A stretch of 49,006 nucleotides of DNA from Stenotrophomonas panacihumi (lineage in GTDB: Bacteria > Pseudomonadota > Gammaproteobacteria > Xanthomonadales > Xanthomonadaceae): positions 1 through 49,006 of the forward strand of contig NZ_LLXU01000075.1 in assembly GCF_001431645.1 (NCBI RefSeq), written 5' to 3'. Each line of letters begins with the position of its first letter. Position 1 is the first letter of the stretch. The translations under genes and the position numbers were made by a program. Positions 41,235-49,006 of this stretch are shown piece by piece. Under the pieces are notes generated by a model, which was not told the DNA's origin, did not search any database, and was given only the letters and a program-made list of their open reading frames with translations.

Positions 41235-43250
41235 ATGAGCGACCGCTTCCAGCTCGTTTCCCCCTATTCGCCCTCCGGCGACCAGCCGCAGGCCATCGAG
41301 AAGCTGGTCTCCAATTTCGAAGCCGGCCTGGCCAAGCAGACCCTGCTGGGCGTCACCGGCTCGGGCAAGACCTACACCGTGGCCAACGTCGTGCAGCAGA
41401 TCCAGAAGCCGACGCTGGTGATGGCGCCAAACAAGACGCTCGCCGCGCAGCTGTACGGCGAGTTCAAGGCGTTCTTCCCGCACAACGCGGTGGAGTACTT
41501 CGTCAGCTATTACGACTACTACCAGCCGGAAGCCTACGTGCCGTCCTCGGACACCTTCATCGAGAAGGACAGTTCGATCAACGAACACATCGAGCAGATG
41601 CGGCTGGCGGCGACCAAGACGCTGCTCTCGCGGCGTGACGCGCTGGTGGTGGCCACGGTCTCGGCGATCTACGGCCTCGGCGCGCCGGAAGACTACCTCT
41701 CGCTGCGGCTGATCCTCTCGGTGGGCGAGCACATCGATCAGCGCCAGCTGATCCGCCACCTCACCGACCTGCAGTACACCCGCAACGAATTCGAGCTCAC
41801 CCGCGGCGCCTTCCGCGTGCGCGGCGAAGTGGTGGACGTGTTCCCGGCCGAATCGGATACCGAGGCGCTGCGCATCGAGCTGTTCGATGGCGACATCGAG
41901 AAGCTGACCCTGTTCGACCCGCTCACCGGCGAGACGATGCGCGTGATGCAGCGCTACACCGTCTACCCGAAGACCCACTACGCCACCACGCGCGAGCGCA
42001 CGCTCAGCGCCATCGACACCATCAAGGACGAGCTCAAGCAGCGGCTGGAAGTGCTGTACGCGCAGAACAAGCTGGTGGAAGCGCAGCGCCTGGCGCAGCG
42101 GACCCAGTTCGACCTGGAGATGATGGCCGAGGTCGGCTACTGCAACGGCATCGAAAACTATTCCCGCCACCTCACCGGCAAGGGCCCGGGCGAGCCGCCG
42201 CCGACCCTGTTCGACTACCTGCCGGCCGACGCGCTGCTGGTGATCGACGAATCGCACGTGACCATTCCGCAGATCGGCGCGATGTACAAGGGCGACCGTT
42301 CGCGCAAGGAGACGCTGGTGGAGTTCGGCTTCCGGCTGCCTTCGGCGCTGGACAACCGTCCGCTGCGCTTCGAGGAGTGGGAGGAGCGTTCGCCGCGCAG
42401 CATCTATGTTTCGGCGACGCCGGGGCCGTACGAGCTGCGCGAATCGGGCGAGGAAATCACCGAACTGGTGGTGCGCCCGACCGGCCTGGTCGACCCGGAA
42501 GTGGAGATCCGCCCGGTCGGCACGCAGGTCGACGACCTGATGAGCGAGTGCAACAAGCGCATCGCCATGGGTGACCGCGTGCTGGTGACCACGCTGACCA
42601 AGCGCATGGCCGAGAACCTCACCGAGTACCTCGGCGAGCACGGCATCCGCGTGCGCTACCTGCATTCGGACATCGACACGGTGGAGCGCGTGGAGATCAT
42701 CCGCGACCTGCGCCTGGGCAAGTTCGACGTGCTGGTGGGCATCAACCTGCTGCGCGAGGGCCTGGACATGCCGGAGGTGTCGCTGGTGGCGATCCTGGAC
42801 GCGGACAAGGAGGGCTTCCTGCGTTCGACCGGCTCGCTGATCCAGACCATCGGCCGCGCCGCGCGCAACCTGCGCGGCAAGGCGATCCTCTATGCGGACA
42901 ACATGACCCGTTCGATGAAGGCGGCGATCGAGGAAACCGACCGCCGCCGGCAGAAGCAGGTGGAGTACAACGAGGAGCACGGGATCGTGCCGAAGTCCGT
43001 GGCGCGGCCGATCGCCGACATCCTGGAAGGCGCGCGCGAGGAGGGTGCCAGCGGGCGCGGCAAGGGCAAGGGCCGGCGCGTGGTGGCCGAGGAACCGGCG
43101 GATTACCGGGCGCTGGGGCCGGCGGAGATCGCCAACAAGCTCAAGGCGCTGGAGCAGCAGATGTACCAGCATGCCCGCGACCTGGAGTTCGAGGAGGCCG
43201 CGCAGATCCGCGACCAGATCCAGAAGCTGAAGGCGGCCAGCCTGGCCTGA
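41235..43250 (+). CDS. uvrB: excinuclease ABC subunit UvrB
   Basis: A 671-aa damage-recognition helicase of nucleotide excision repair, working with UvrA and UvrC. Walker A is [12 protein letters not shown] (near residue 35). The strand-separating beta-hairpin [21 protein letters not shown] lies near 92-112. Helicase motifs [29 protein letters not shown] and QTIGRAARN are all present. The C-terminal UVR helix pair [16 protein letters not shown] contacts UvrC. The length is normal and nothing is missing. Confidence 0.98.
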   Translation: MSDRFQLVSPYSPSGDQPQAIEKLVSNFEAGLAKQTLLGVTGSGKTYTVANVVQQIQKPTLVMAPNKTLAAQLYGEFKAFFPHNAVEYFVSYYDYYQPEAYVPSSDTFIEKDSSINEHIEQMRLAATKTLLSRRDALVVATVSAIYGLGAPEDYLSLRLILSVGEHIDQRQLIRHLTDLQYTRNEFELTRGAFRVRGEVVDVFPAESDTEALRIELFDGDIEKLTLFDPLTGETMRVMQRYTVYPKTHYATTRERTLSAIDTIKDELKQRLEVLYAQNKLVEAQRLAQRTQFDLEMMAEVGYCNGIENYSRHLTGKGPGEPPPTLFDYLPADALLVIDESHVTIPQIGAMYKGDRSRKETLVEFGFRLPSALDNRPLRFEEWEERSPRSIYVSATPGPYELRESGEEITELVVRPTGLVDPEVEIRPVGTQVDDLMSECNKRIAMGDRVLVTTLTKRMAENLTEYLGEHGIRVRYLHSDIDTVERVEIIRDLRLGKFDVLVGINLLREGLDMPEVSLVAILDADKEGFLRSTGSLIQTIGRAARNLRGKAILYADNMTRSMKAAIEETDRRRQKQVEYNEEHGIVPKSVARPIADILEGAREEGASGRGKGKGRRVVAEEPADYRALGPAEIANKLKALEQQMYQHARDLEFEEAAQIRDQIQKLKAASLA

Positions 43251-43282
43251 GGCGAGCCCGGCACGCGGGGCGTCGCGGGCTA

Positions 43283-43312
43283 TTGCCCTGCGTCGCGCGG
43301 CTGGGCTAGAAT
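43283..43312 (+). promoter_or_regulatory. promoter of tRNA-Val
   Basis: TTGCCC (43283-43288) and TAGAAT (43307-43312), 18 bp apart, about 38 bp before the mature tRNA. Confidence 0.6.
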
Positions 43313-43350
43313 GCGCGCCCCGCAACGCGCAATGTGTTGCCGGGCTTACC

Positions 43351-43425
43351 GGGCGGTTAGCTCAGCGGTAGAGCACTACCTTGACATGGTAGGGGTCACA
43401 GGTTCGAACCCTGTACCGCCCACCA
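43351..43425 (+). tRNA. tRNA-Val (anticodon GAC)
   Basis: A 75-nt cloverleaf. The acceptor gggcggt pairs with accgccc; discriminator A and encoded CCA follow. The anticodon stem CTACC/GGTAG encloses TTGACAT, giving anticodon GAC. The T-arm CAGG-TTCGAAC-CCTG is intact. Phage-type genes follow at once, so it may be an integration site, but no duplicated 3' end was found. Confidence 0.96.
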
Positions 43426-43466
43426 TCTAAGTACCTGAGGAATCAGGGGAAAGATGGATCAGACGG

Positions 43467-43493
43467 AAGCCGGCCGAGAGGTCGGCTTTTTCG
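43467..43493 (+). terminator. terminator after tRNA-Val
   Basis: agccggcc (43468-43475) pairs with ggtcggct (43480-43487) around GAGA, then TTTTT. A similar hairpin occurs at 47127. Confidence 0.85.
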
Positions 43494-43536
43494 TAAGTGC
43501 GCTATAAGTGCGTTTATTGCGCGGGGGGAGTGATCC

Positions 43537-44064
43537 ATGGATAAGTGGATTGACGTGCTCTTGAAGGTGGGTATTTCCAAGGGTGCAGCGACGATTGCGT
43601 TGGGTACAGGAGTTCTGCTTGCCCTCGCCTACCTAGAAGTTCTGCCAGTGGTACTACAGCCCTACCTACCAGGCCTTTGGCTGGGTTGCGTACTAGCATG
43701 TTCCTTTCTGGTACTCGACCTGATTGCTCGCCTGGCCGGCTGGGCTAAAAACAAAGTCATTCCTTCGCCGAATGTTGTAGATAGCATCCTCTACTCCGCA
43801 TACCGGAACCTCGACGCCGACGAAAAGCGCGTCCTAAAGGTGTTCGTGGATCGGCATGTCTATTCAGTGCATCTCAAGGAATTCGGTTCCACCCACGAAG
43901 AATTGGAGCCGGTTCGCCGACTCGCTCAACGCCATTTTTTACACGTCTCTGATAGCTATCGGCTAGAGGGGCAGACTGTGGAGATCGACAGCGTACATTT
44001 TCGGTCGCTGGTCGAAAATTCCACACTTGTAGGTTCCAGGGCTCCGCCGCGGTCGTTTGGTTGA
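43537..44064 (+). CDS. superinfection-exclusion B-like membrane protein
   Basis: A 175-aa protein. Two N-terminal hydrophobic helices (about 18-37 and 45-66: AATIALGTGVLLALAYLEVL and LWLGCVLACSFLVLDLIARL) are followed by a cytoplasmic domain with LDADEKRVLKVFVDR. This matches the superinfection-exclusion B family, phage proteins that block infection by related phages. A strong ribosome site (ggggggag) precedes the ATG. It is much more AT-rich than core genes. It stands first in the accessory block after tRNA-Val. Confidence 0.7.
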   Translation: MDKWIDVLLKVGISKGAATIALGTGVLLALAYLEVLPVVLQPYLPGLWLGCVLACSFLVLDLIARLAGWAKNKVIPSPNVVDSILYSAYRNLDADEKRVLKVFVDRHVYSVHLKEFGSTHEELEPVRRLAQRHFLHVSDSYRLEGQTVEIDSVHFRSLVENSTLVGSRAPPRSFG

Positions 44065-44185
44065 TAGTCTAGTCGCCACCGATGCAGCAGGCTTTCCGTG
44101 ATGGCGACGCGGATATCACACGGCGATGGCGGTAGACCCATTGCCCTTGAGTTTGGATATGCGCGCCCCTCGCAATGATCGCGAA

Positions 44186-45022
44186 CTAAGCGATTTTCAT
44201 ATCCTCAAGAACGTCCGCAGCTACGAGTGAAGGCTCTGAGTAATCCTTCATCTCCACGCCTAGTTTGCTGAATTTCCATCGAAAATCTCCCAGCAAATCA
44301 TCGAACCTCTCAGCTTCCACGGAAGGCTCGCCTCTCACGACGTACATCAGGAGGCGATCTTGGCGATACAGCCGCTTCGCAATCTGAAGATCATTGTCTG
44401 CGCGAAGAAGTTGGAGTTCGGCGCTCCTTGCTGCGTACTGCGTGGAGATTATGGTTCCGAGCGCTTTATCTGTTTGAAGTGGTATGTCTAAAAAATGCGT
44501 CCTTTCGCCATCTTGAACAGCGAACCGCCGCTCGCTGCTGATGATCCGATCAGCATGCAGTCCTCCAATCCGTCTCATCTCTGCAAAGACAATGTGCCTA
44601 ACGTCAGCAGTGTGCTGAGGAACCACGGTCCGATCCAGTTTGCGAATTCTACGAGCGCGCGCCAGCGGTACCGTATGCAGGAAGAGGCTGTCGGTGATCT
44701 GGTCGGCGGAGTGGCCGGAAGCGTATTTGGGCTCCGAAAGAAAGACATTAGGACTGGGAAGGGCGCTCCCTGAAAGGATTGCCTGCCTGACCATTGCCAC
44801 GAGGAACTTGGCCTGGGACGCGAGTGCGTCGTCATACATGCAGCGAATTCTGTCAAACGATTCGAGAAAGCGCGTGTGAGTCGCGCCGCTGCCTTCCTTG
44901 AAAAGCACGCCAATGTTCAGTGTCTCGCCCGTAGCCAAGTTTGGCAGCCACCGAACACTCTGCCAGCTTCCACTGAGCTCGTTGACCTGCAGAGGCTCGG
45001 TTCCAAAATTCAGAGTGATCAT
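44186..45022 (-). CDS. DUF3037-like partner of a HipA-like kinase
   Basis: A 278-aa protein. The N-terminal SVRWLPNLATGETLNIGVLF resembles the opening of DUF3037 proteins, which often accompany HipA-type kinases; this protein is roughly twice their usual size. Charged helices make up the rest. Its ATG overlaps the kinase stop (ATGA at 45019-45022), so the two are coupled. A toxin-antitoxin or phage-defence pair is possible (inference). The GC content is low for this genome. Confidence 0.6.
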   Translation of the reverse strand: MITLNFGTEPLQVNELSGSWQSVRWLPNLATGETLNIGVLFKEGSGATHTRFLESFDRIRCMYDDALASQAKFLVAMVRQAILSGSALPSPNVFLSEPKYASGHSADQITDSLFLHTVPLARARRIRKLDRTVVPQHTADVRHIVFAEMRRIGGLHADRIISSERRFAVQDGERTHFLDIPLQTDKALGTIISTQYAARSAELQLLRADNDLQIAKRLYRQDRLLMYVVRGEPSVEAERFDDLLGDFRWKFSKLGVEMKDYSEPSLVAADVLEDMKIA

Positions 45023-45852
45023 GCGATGAGTCCAAACTCGGCTTGGTAGTGCGGCGGCAAGAACGAGGTCCGCACGTCCAGAAAGCCTCTAACGTCAGAC
45101 TCGTCTTCTGGACCCATAAGCTGGGGAAGCCAATGGTCGAGCTCGATTTCTGCGGAGGCCAAGGCTTCAGCCAGCTTGTTAATCGACTCGAAAAGCTGTG
45201 AATGTGATGGGGGAGGCGCTTCTTTGGTCAGAGGATTGCCCCAAGCGATCAGTGCGAGCTTGTTGATCGTATCGACCACAGCGCGATCCAAGGGGCGATT
45301 CCAAGCGAGGCCTGTGCAGACTCGCCCGTGATCAATGAGCGCGAACCTGCGTGGACCTATTCTGATTAGATTTCCGAGGTTTCTATCTTCATTCACCAGC
45401 CAGTCGTCAAGGGCAACGGTATCAGCAAGTTGTGGCCATTTCCTGATTTCTTCGGCAAGTGGTGCGTATGCTGCTGCATCCGCGGTAAGTAGTTGTTTTG
45501 GGCTCTCACCTGAAAGCTCCTCTACACACCAAGCGATAACATTTCCTTGTGTGTCGAGCTGCGGCGACATGCCGCTGGGAAGAAAGAGGCTCTGGCTCGG
45601 GTTTAGCCTCAAGATCGCTGATTTGGCTGGCACCTCGAGCCCGGCTGCCTTAGCTAGTGCGTAGCCGATGAACTCATTGGCGAGACCTCGAGGTGCTGTT
45701 GCTGCGCAGTAGACCTTGACATAAGCCTGAGAAGGCTCAGTTTGACCGTGGAAGGCGACAAGGGCTTTGTGCGTAGAGGCGTCGCTACCTTCGCCGATAT
45801 GAGCCAAATAGCCTCGATAACAACCTGGTCCCAGTAGTTCCGTCGCCGCCAT
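45019..45852 (-). CDS. HipA-like kinase
   Basis: A 277-aa protein with a HipA-type kinase core. YVKVYCA near residue 52 could hold the ATP-binding Lys. The catalytic loop is ALDDWLVNEDRNLGNLI (near 150), followed by the metal-binding LIDHGRVC, in the order of HipA (NxDRHxxN-D). The start at 45852 (MAATELLGPGCYRG) is preferred, with ggagg upstream. HipA kinases phosphorylate tRNA synthetases or related targets and slow growth; this shorter branch is uncharacterised. It is translationally coupled to its partner. Confidence 0.75.
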   Translation of the reverse strand: MAATELLGPGCYRGYLAHIGEGSDASTHKALVAFHGQTEPSQAYVKVYCAATAPRGLANEFIGYALAKAAGLEVPAKSAILRLNPSQSLFLPSGMSPQLDTQGNVIAWCVEELSGESPKQLLTADAAAYAPLAEEIRKWPQLADTVALDDWLVNEDRNLGNLIRIGPRRFALIDHGRVCTGLAWNRPLDRAVVDTINKLALIAWGNPLTKEAPPPSHSQLFESINKLAEALASAEIELDHWLPQLMGPEDESDVRGFLDVRTSFLPPHYQAEFGLIA

Positions 45853-46011
45853 CCTTGCGTCCTCCCTGTTATGCTCGAAAAGCGTCGCATAGCTTGAGAC
45901 TGCAGGCAATCGGCCTAGAGGGGAGGGGGCATTTAGCTAATACGCGAAAAGGCCGCTCCAGTGGGCAGCCCTCCCGCCAAAACCACCGCGCTCCGAGCGT
46001 GCGCGGGTGTT

Positions 46012-46479
46012 CTAGTCCGCTGCTAGCAGCGTCTCTGGACTAACGTCAGCGCGGCGGGCGATGCGAACGCCGGCGGCGGCAGCTTCCCGGATGGTGCGCT
46101 CCTCCTGGCGTTCAAGCTCGCCGAGCTTGGCCTCCATCTTCCCGCGCTCCTTGTCATCAGCGATCGTCACGCCGCGGGAGTAGGCGGCTTCGATCTCGCC
46201 TTTGAGCAGGCCGATGATCTGTTCCGGGAACAGCTTGCACAGCAGCGCATAGGCGCCGTTGGCGCCGTGAGGCGTCGGGTTGACCAGGTGGCTGCGCTCC
46301 TGATCGAGGAAGTAATGGGCGGGGAAGTCGACGTCGGCGGCGAAGGCATACACGCTGGCCTCCGCTCGCTGCAGCGCAGCCGCCTTAGGCAGTACGCCGT
46401 TCTCCTGCTCTTCCAGCTGTTCCTTGAGCGCGGTGATCTGGCTGCGCAGGCGGCTCACGTCTTTGTTGAAGTCGGGCAT
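46012..46479 (-). CDS. phage-type coiled-coil hypothetical protein
   Basis: A 155-aa protein. The N-terminal SRLRSQITALKEQLEEQENG is a clear coiled-coil heptad stretch. The middle has SHLVNPTPHGANGAYALLCKLFP, and the C-terminus is a charged helix (KMEAKLGELERQEERTIREA). There is no known motif. It is the last of three small genes on this strand (10 bp after the next one), an arrangement typical of phage or satellite operons. The function is unknown. Confidence 0.6.
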   Translation of the reverse strand: MPDFNKDVSRLRSQITALKEQLEEQENGVLPKAAALQRAEASVYAFAADVDFPAHYFLDQERSHLVNPTPHGANGAYALLCKLFPEQIIGLLKGEIEAAYSRGVTIADDKERGKMEAKLGELERQEERTIREAAAAGVRIARRADVSPETLLAAD

Positions 46480-46488
46480 GGTTGCTCC

Positions 46489-46902
46489 TCAGTGGTTCTC
46501 AAAGCCCCAGGCCACAAGCGTGCTGCGCATGTGCTGCTGGGCGGCTTGGAAGGCGGCGGCATCGCCTCTGTTCTCGTCGTGGTCGCGCTTTGCCTTCTCT
46601 ACGATCTCGAGCATCGCGTCGATGGCGGCGACCTGTTGGCGTGCCGCCTCGGTCTTGGCTTTGACCGTCGCGTCAACGCTGCCGCGCGACGTGTACCGGC
46701 GTTCGCCGGGCATGATGTGCGGCTGGCTGCCGTCGAAGTAGTTGCCCAGATCCTGGATCTCCTGTTCCAGCGAACGGCGGTGGCGGCGAAGGTCGTTGGC
46801 GCGTTCGGTCAGCGCGCGCGACGCGCCGTAATAGGCGACGCTCAGCACGCGCAGGCGTTCGAGCTGCAGGAGCGATTCGGGGACTTCCGGTTTGTCAGAC
46901 AT
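46489..46902 (-). CDS. helical hypothetical protein of the same operon
   Basis: A 137-aa, nearly all-helical protein: ALTERANDLRRHRRSLEQEIQDL and the EAARQQVAAIDAMLEIVEKAKRDHDE stretch suggest a long antiparallel coiled coil. It overlaps the preceding small gene by 8 bp and lies 9 bp before the next. I do not recognise a family. Its context suggests a phage-derived operon. Confidence 0.6.
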   Translation of the reverse strand: MSDKPEVPESLLQLERLRVLSVAYYGASRALTERANDLRRHRRSLEQEIQDLGNYFDGSQPHIMPGERRYTSRGSVDATVKAKTEAARQQVAAIDAMLEIVEKAKRDHDENRGDAAAFQAAQQHMRSTLVAWGFENH

Positions 46903-47095
46903 GGGCGGTCTCGGTTGGGATGGACAGGTCGCCAGAGAGCGCCATTTCCGGGCGACGGCGCAGCGCGGCCTGGAACAGCGGCAGCGCGCGCAGCGCGTCG
47001 ATCACCAGCTCCTGGGGCGTCAGGCTGGCGGCGCGGGCAGCGTCTAGCAGGGCGCCGGCAGCGACTTGCGGCAGTTCGATCTGGAGGAGAGGCAT
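46895..47095 (-). CDS. small hypothetical, possible ribbon-helix-helix protein
   Basis: A 66-aa protein when started at 47095 (MPLLQIELPQVAAGALLD). A short beta strand (LLQIELP) is followed by two helices (AAGALLDAARAASLTPQELVIDALRAL), which could be a ribbon-helix-helix DNA-binding fold. It is the first gene of the three-gene unit, a usual place for a self-regulator. An upstream start would add a basic, unlikely leader. Confidence 0.5.
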   Translation of the reverse strand: MPLLQIELPQVAAGALLDAARAASLTPQELVIDALRALPLFQAALRRRPEMALSGDLSIPTETAHV

Positions 47096-47126
47096 GGAGG
47101 TGCGCTCTCCGCGCACGAAGTGAACG

Positions 47127-47154
47127 AAAGCCGGCCCCTTGGGTCGGCTTTTTC
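47127..47154. terminator. hairpin at the right end of the tRNA-Val block
   Basis: aagccggccc (47128-47137) pairs with gggtcggctt (47141-47150) around CTT, then TTT on the plus strand. It resembles the tRNA-Val terminator at 43467. It may serve the minus-strand gene that ends at 47176, or be the displaced original tRNA-Val terminator. Confidence 0.6.
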
Positions 47155-47175
47155 GTTTCGGCCTTCCGGCCATCC

Positions 47176-48075
47176 TCAATCGTGATTCACCGCCTGCCGG
47201 AACAGCTTCAGCCTCCCGGCCTCATCCCGCTTCCACAGATTCAGGCTCTTGCCGTCCACCACGCCATGCGCGTCTCCGGCTCGCCAGCCCACACGGTAGA
47301 AGCCTTCCTCCAGCACGACCTCATGGCCTTCCAGCGGATGGAGCTTCCCGCTGCGCAGCTCCAGTGACTCGATGGTCACATCCCCAGGCTTCTCATGCTC
47401 GATGAAGTAGTCGCGGATCTGCGCCTCGCCCACGCGCATCGGCGTGTAGTAGGTCAAATAGATCGCATTCGGAAAGAACAGTTCAGCGTGCTCGGCACCG
47501 TGCCGTTCCGTCACCAGCCTGTCGATGAGCGCATTGCGTGCCGAGATTTCGCGGACTAGCGCAGCATCGGCATCCGCCGGCTGGGCATCCGCTGTCAAAG
47601 CTGCAGTGATCCGCGGCCACAGCGCCGGATCAAACGGCGCATCCGCCCCCCACAGTTCGCAGACCAGTCGTGGCTCCGGCGCGCTCAAGTCCCACAGCGC
47701 CATGAACTTCCCCTCGAACGTCGTGCTCGCCGCATTCGCATGCGAAAACGCGAGCGTATAGCGTCCCGTCTGCACGGCATGCTGGCCGTACACCACGACA
47801 TCGTGGGACGCACGCCGGTAATCCTCGACCCGCACCGCATCGAATAGCGCAGCGTAGTAGTCGGCAATGGCAGGGGTGCCGCGCCGCACGGCGCTGTGCT
47901 CGGGCATCAGCGTCGCCTCGACGGCATACCGTTCGCCGAACGACGCCGCATCGGAACTTCGCCAGTCGGCGGCGATGCCGTCATTGGCGCGTTGCAGCCG
48001 TTGCGCCACGGAGGCGTTGTCGGTACCGGACGCGGTAGCGGAAACAGCCAGCAGGACAAACAGGAGCCACTTCAT
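47176..48075 (-). CDS. exported protein with two SnoaL/DUF4440-like domains
   Basis: A 299-aa protein. Residues 1-17 form a signal peptide (MKWLLFVLLAVSATASG). Two NTF2-fold-like halves follow: ADWRSSDAASFGERYAVEATLMPEH with GTPAIADYYAALFD, and LIDRLVTERHGAEHAELFFPNAIYL with GEAQIRDYFIEH. Such ketosteroid-isomerase-like repeats are common in uncharacterised periplasmic proteins. It ends 23 bp before the hairpin at the edge of the accessory block, so core sequence resumes here. Confidence 0.75.
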   Translation of the reverse strand: MKWLLFVLLAVSATASGTDNASVAQRLQRANDGIAADWRSSDAASFGERYAVEATLMPEHSAVRRGTPAIADYYAALFDAVRVEDYRRASHDVVVYGQHAVQTGRYTLAFSHANAASTTFEGKFMALWDLSAPEPRLVCELWGADAPFDPALWPRITAALTADAQPADADAALVREISARNALIDRLVTERHGAEHAELFFPNAIYLTYYTPMRVGEAQIRDYFIEHEKPGDVTIESLELRSGKLHPLEGHEVVLEEGFYRVGWRAGDAHGVVDGKSLNLWKRDEAGRLKLFRQAVNHD

Positions 48076-48169
48076 GGTGGACCTCTTGCCGTGTCGAAGG
48101 AACGCGCGATGCCCCGGACTCTATGCCCGGCCCCGGCTCAAACCAAGCGGGGACAGGGCACGTCGCCCG

Positions 48170-48643
48170 TCATCGCGATGCGGCCACTCGCTTGAACCGG
48201 AACGTCACCTCGCGCCCATCCCCGGACGTCACCACCACCAGTTGGTCGCCCTCCAGCCGATAGGCGATCCGCTTCGGGAAATCGTGCGCCGGGTTCTCGA
48301 ATACCGCTGACGTCCCGGCCTGCTCCACCATCCGGAACCGCACCGACTGTGGGTTCTCCGCCACGTCCGCCACGTAGAACACGTCCGTGCCGTTGGCCTC
48401 CAACCGCAGTTTCTCCTCGAACGCCACGGTCGTTCCCTTCAGCCGCTTGCCGCTGCCGACGAACGCATCGCCCACCACCTGCCACGTCTCCACGCCGCTG
48501 CTGCCTTCGCGCAACCCTTCGCGCTCCCAGCTGCCGAGCAACCACGCCAGCGATTGCAATCGCGCTGGCACGGCTTCGGCTGCCTGGGCCAAAGGCATCA
48601 CGCCTCCCAGGAAGAGCAAAGCCAAACAAAGAAAAGTGCGCAT
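48170..48643 (-). CDS. exported DUF6265-like protein
   Basis: A 157-aa protein with a signal peptide (FLCLALLFLGGVMPLAQAAEA, cleavage near 22). LAWLLGSWEREGLREG and NPAHDFPKRIAYRLEGDQLVV are the typical blocks of the DUF6265 family, a lipocalin-like beta barrel. The function is unknown. It lies 94 bp upstream of the SnoaL-like gene on the same strand. Confidence 0.78.
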   Translation of the reverse strand: MRTFLCLALLFLGGVMPLAQAAEAVPARLQSLAWLLGSWEREGLREGSSGVETWQVVGDAFVGSGKRLKGTTVAFEEKLRLEANGTDVFYVADVAENPQSVRFRMVEQAGTSAVFENPAHDFPKRIAYRLEGDQLVVVTSGDGREVTFRFKRVAASR

Positions 48644-48709
48644 CCTTCGCTCCTCCTGCCGGCCGGAAGCGGCTTGCGGCAGAAGGTAGCAGAGCGTCCG
48701 GCGCGCGGC

Positions 48710-48987
48710 TCAATCCACCGCGCGCTGCAAATCCTCCCAGCAATCCCGGGCAATCCGACGCAGCTCCTCATTCGTGGAATGCACGGCCTGCTGGCGGGCC
48801 AGCTGGCGCTTGAGATGCCGCCACATCCGCCTTTCCTGCCCGGGATATTCGCGGTAGGCCTCGCACGCGGCCTGCAGGATCGGCGCCACCTCGCGTTCGA
48901 AGTGCAGGTGCTGGTACGGCCCCAGCGCATGGCTGACGCGCCAGGCGGCCAGTTCGTGGTCCAGGCGGCGGGGGCTGGGGCCGTACC
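48710..48987 (-). CDS. C-terminal part of an unrecognised gene, cut by the window end
   Basis: An open frame of about 92 codons ending DCWEDLQRAVD at the stop 48710-48712. It reads well as protein: LDHELAAWRVSHALGPYQHL, then EREVAPILQAACEAYREYPG, a helical charged protein with several Trp and His. I do not recognise a family. The upstream part is lost because the final 19 bases look like adapter sequence, so no start can be given. Confidence 0.6.
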
Positions 48988-49006
48988 CTGTCCTTTATAC
49001 ACATCT
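48988..49006. other. Tn5/Nextera mosaic-end adapter remnant
   Basis: ctgtcctttatacacatct matches the 19-bp mosaic end CTGTCTCTTATACACATCT at 17 of 19 positions, differing only at the adjacent positions 6-7, and lies exactly at the last base of the window. It is best read as sequencing-library adapter at a contig end, not genome. Confidence 0.85.

Noticed and set aside
41202..43325. 707-codon minus-strand frame opposite uvrB
   Set aside because: uvrB is complete with all motifs; the opposite frame is compositional.
43351..47160. A tRNA-Val 3'-end duplication marking an att site
   Set aside because: I searched the block by eye for a second copy of the T-arm and CCA end and found none; only the terminator-like hairpins resemble each other, which can arise by chance.

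Overview
The window looks like a GC-rich gammaproteobacterial chromosome of the Xanthomonadaceae (Lysobacter / Stenotrophomonas / Pseudoxanthomonas / Luteimonas type). The evidence is the gene content and style: a purE-purK pair, a YciK-like SDR after grxD, an Oar-like TonB receptor, the minor-pilin order fimT-pilV-pilW-pilX-pilY1-pilE, and a tRNA-Asn used as an integration site by a xanthomonad-type tyrosine recombinase. The species cannot be fixed from the sequence alone.

Layout. 1-6.6 kb is core metabolism: a DUF2272 protein, Trm112-like protein and nadC on the minus strand, purE-purK, sodB, grxD with an SDR, and a MarC-family membrane protein. 6.6-11.6 kb holds a 1068-aa TonB-dependent receptor, with a perfect LacI-family operator upstream, and ppnN. 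11.7-20.0 kb is a compact type IV minor pilin operon whose PilY1 is very long and carries a PA14-like domain. 20.04-27.1 kb is an integrated element in tRNA-Asn, bounded by a perfect 46-bp direct repeat. It carries an N-terminally shortened integrase, a Mu Com-like zinc finger overlapping a DNA methyltransferase, a CSPTR-type arylsulfatase, a YciF-like protein, a structured leader before a 48-aa hydrophilic protein, and a CxxC protein.

27.3-37.2 kb is a second accessory block. Two small hypothetical genes precede a CTAGR-type arylsulfatase. Next comes a minus-strand light-sensing cassette: heme oxygenase bphO, bacteriophytochrome bphP, a single-domain response regulator and a soluble hybrid histidine kinase. 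A second, closely similar CTAGR arylsulfatase closes the block. In the phytochrome cassette, heme oxygenase makes biliverdin for the phytochrome, whose kinase probably signals to the overlapping response regulator and possibly to the hybrid kinase.

37.2-43.3 kb returns to ordinary chromosome: a LysE/ArgO exporter, a DUF2306 protein, a LysR regulator divergent from an AEC transporter, an orphan FimT-like pseudopilin, and uvrB. tRNA-Val at 43.35 kb starts a lower-GC block (43.5-47.1 kb) with a SieB-like membrane protein, a HipA-like kinase with a DUF3037-like partner, and three small phage-type genes. This looks like a second, possibly defensive, island. 47.2-48.7 kb holds two exported proteins and the end of an unrecognised gene. 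The last 19 bases closely match the Tn5/Nextera mosaic-end adapter, so the right end is probably a contig end with adapter carry-over rather than genomic sequence.
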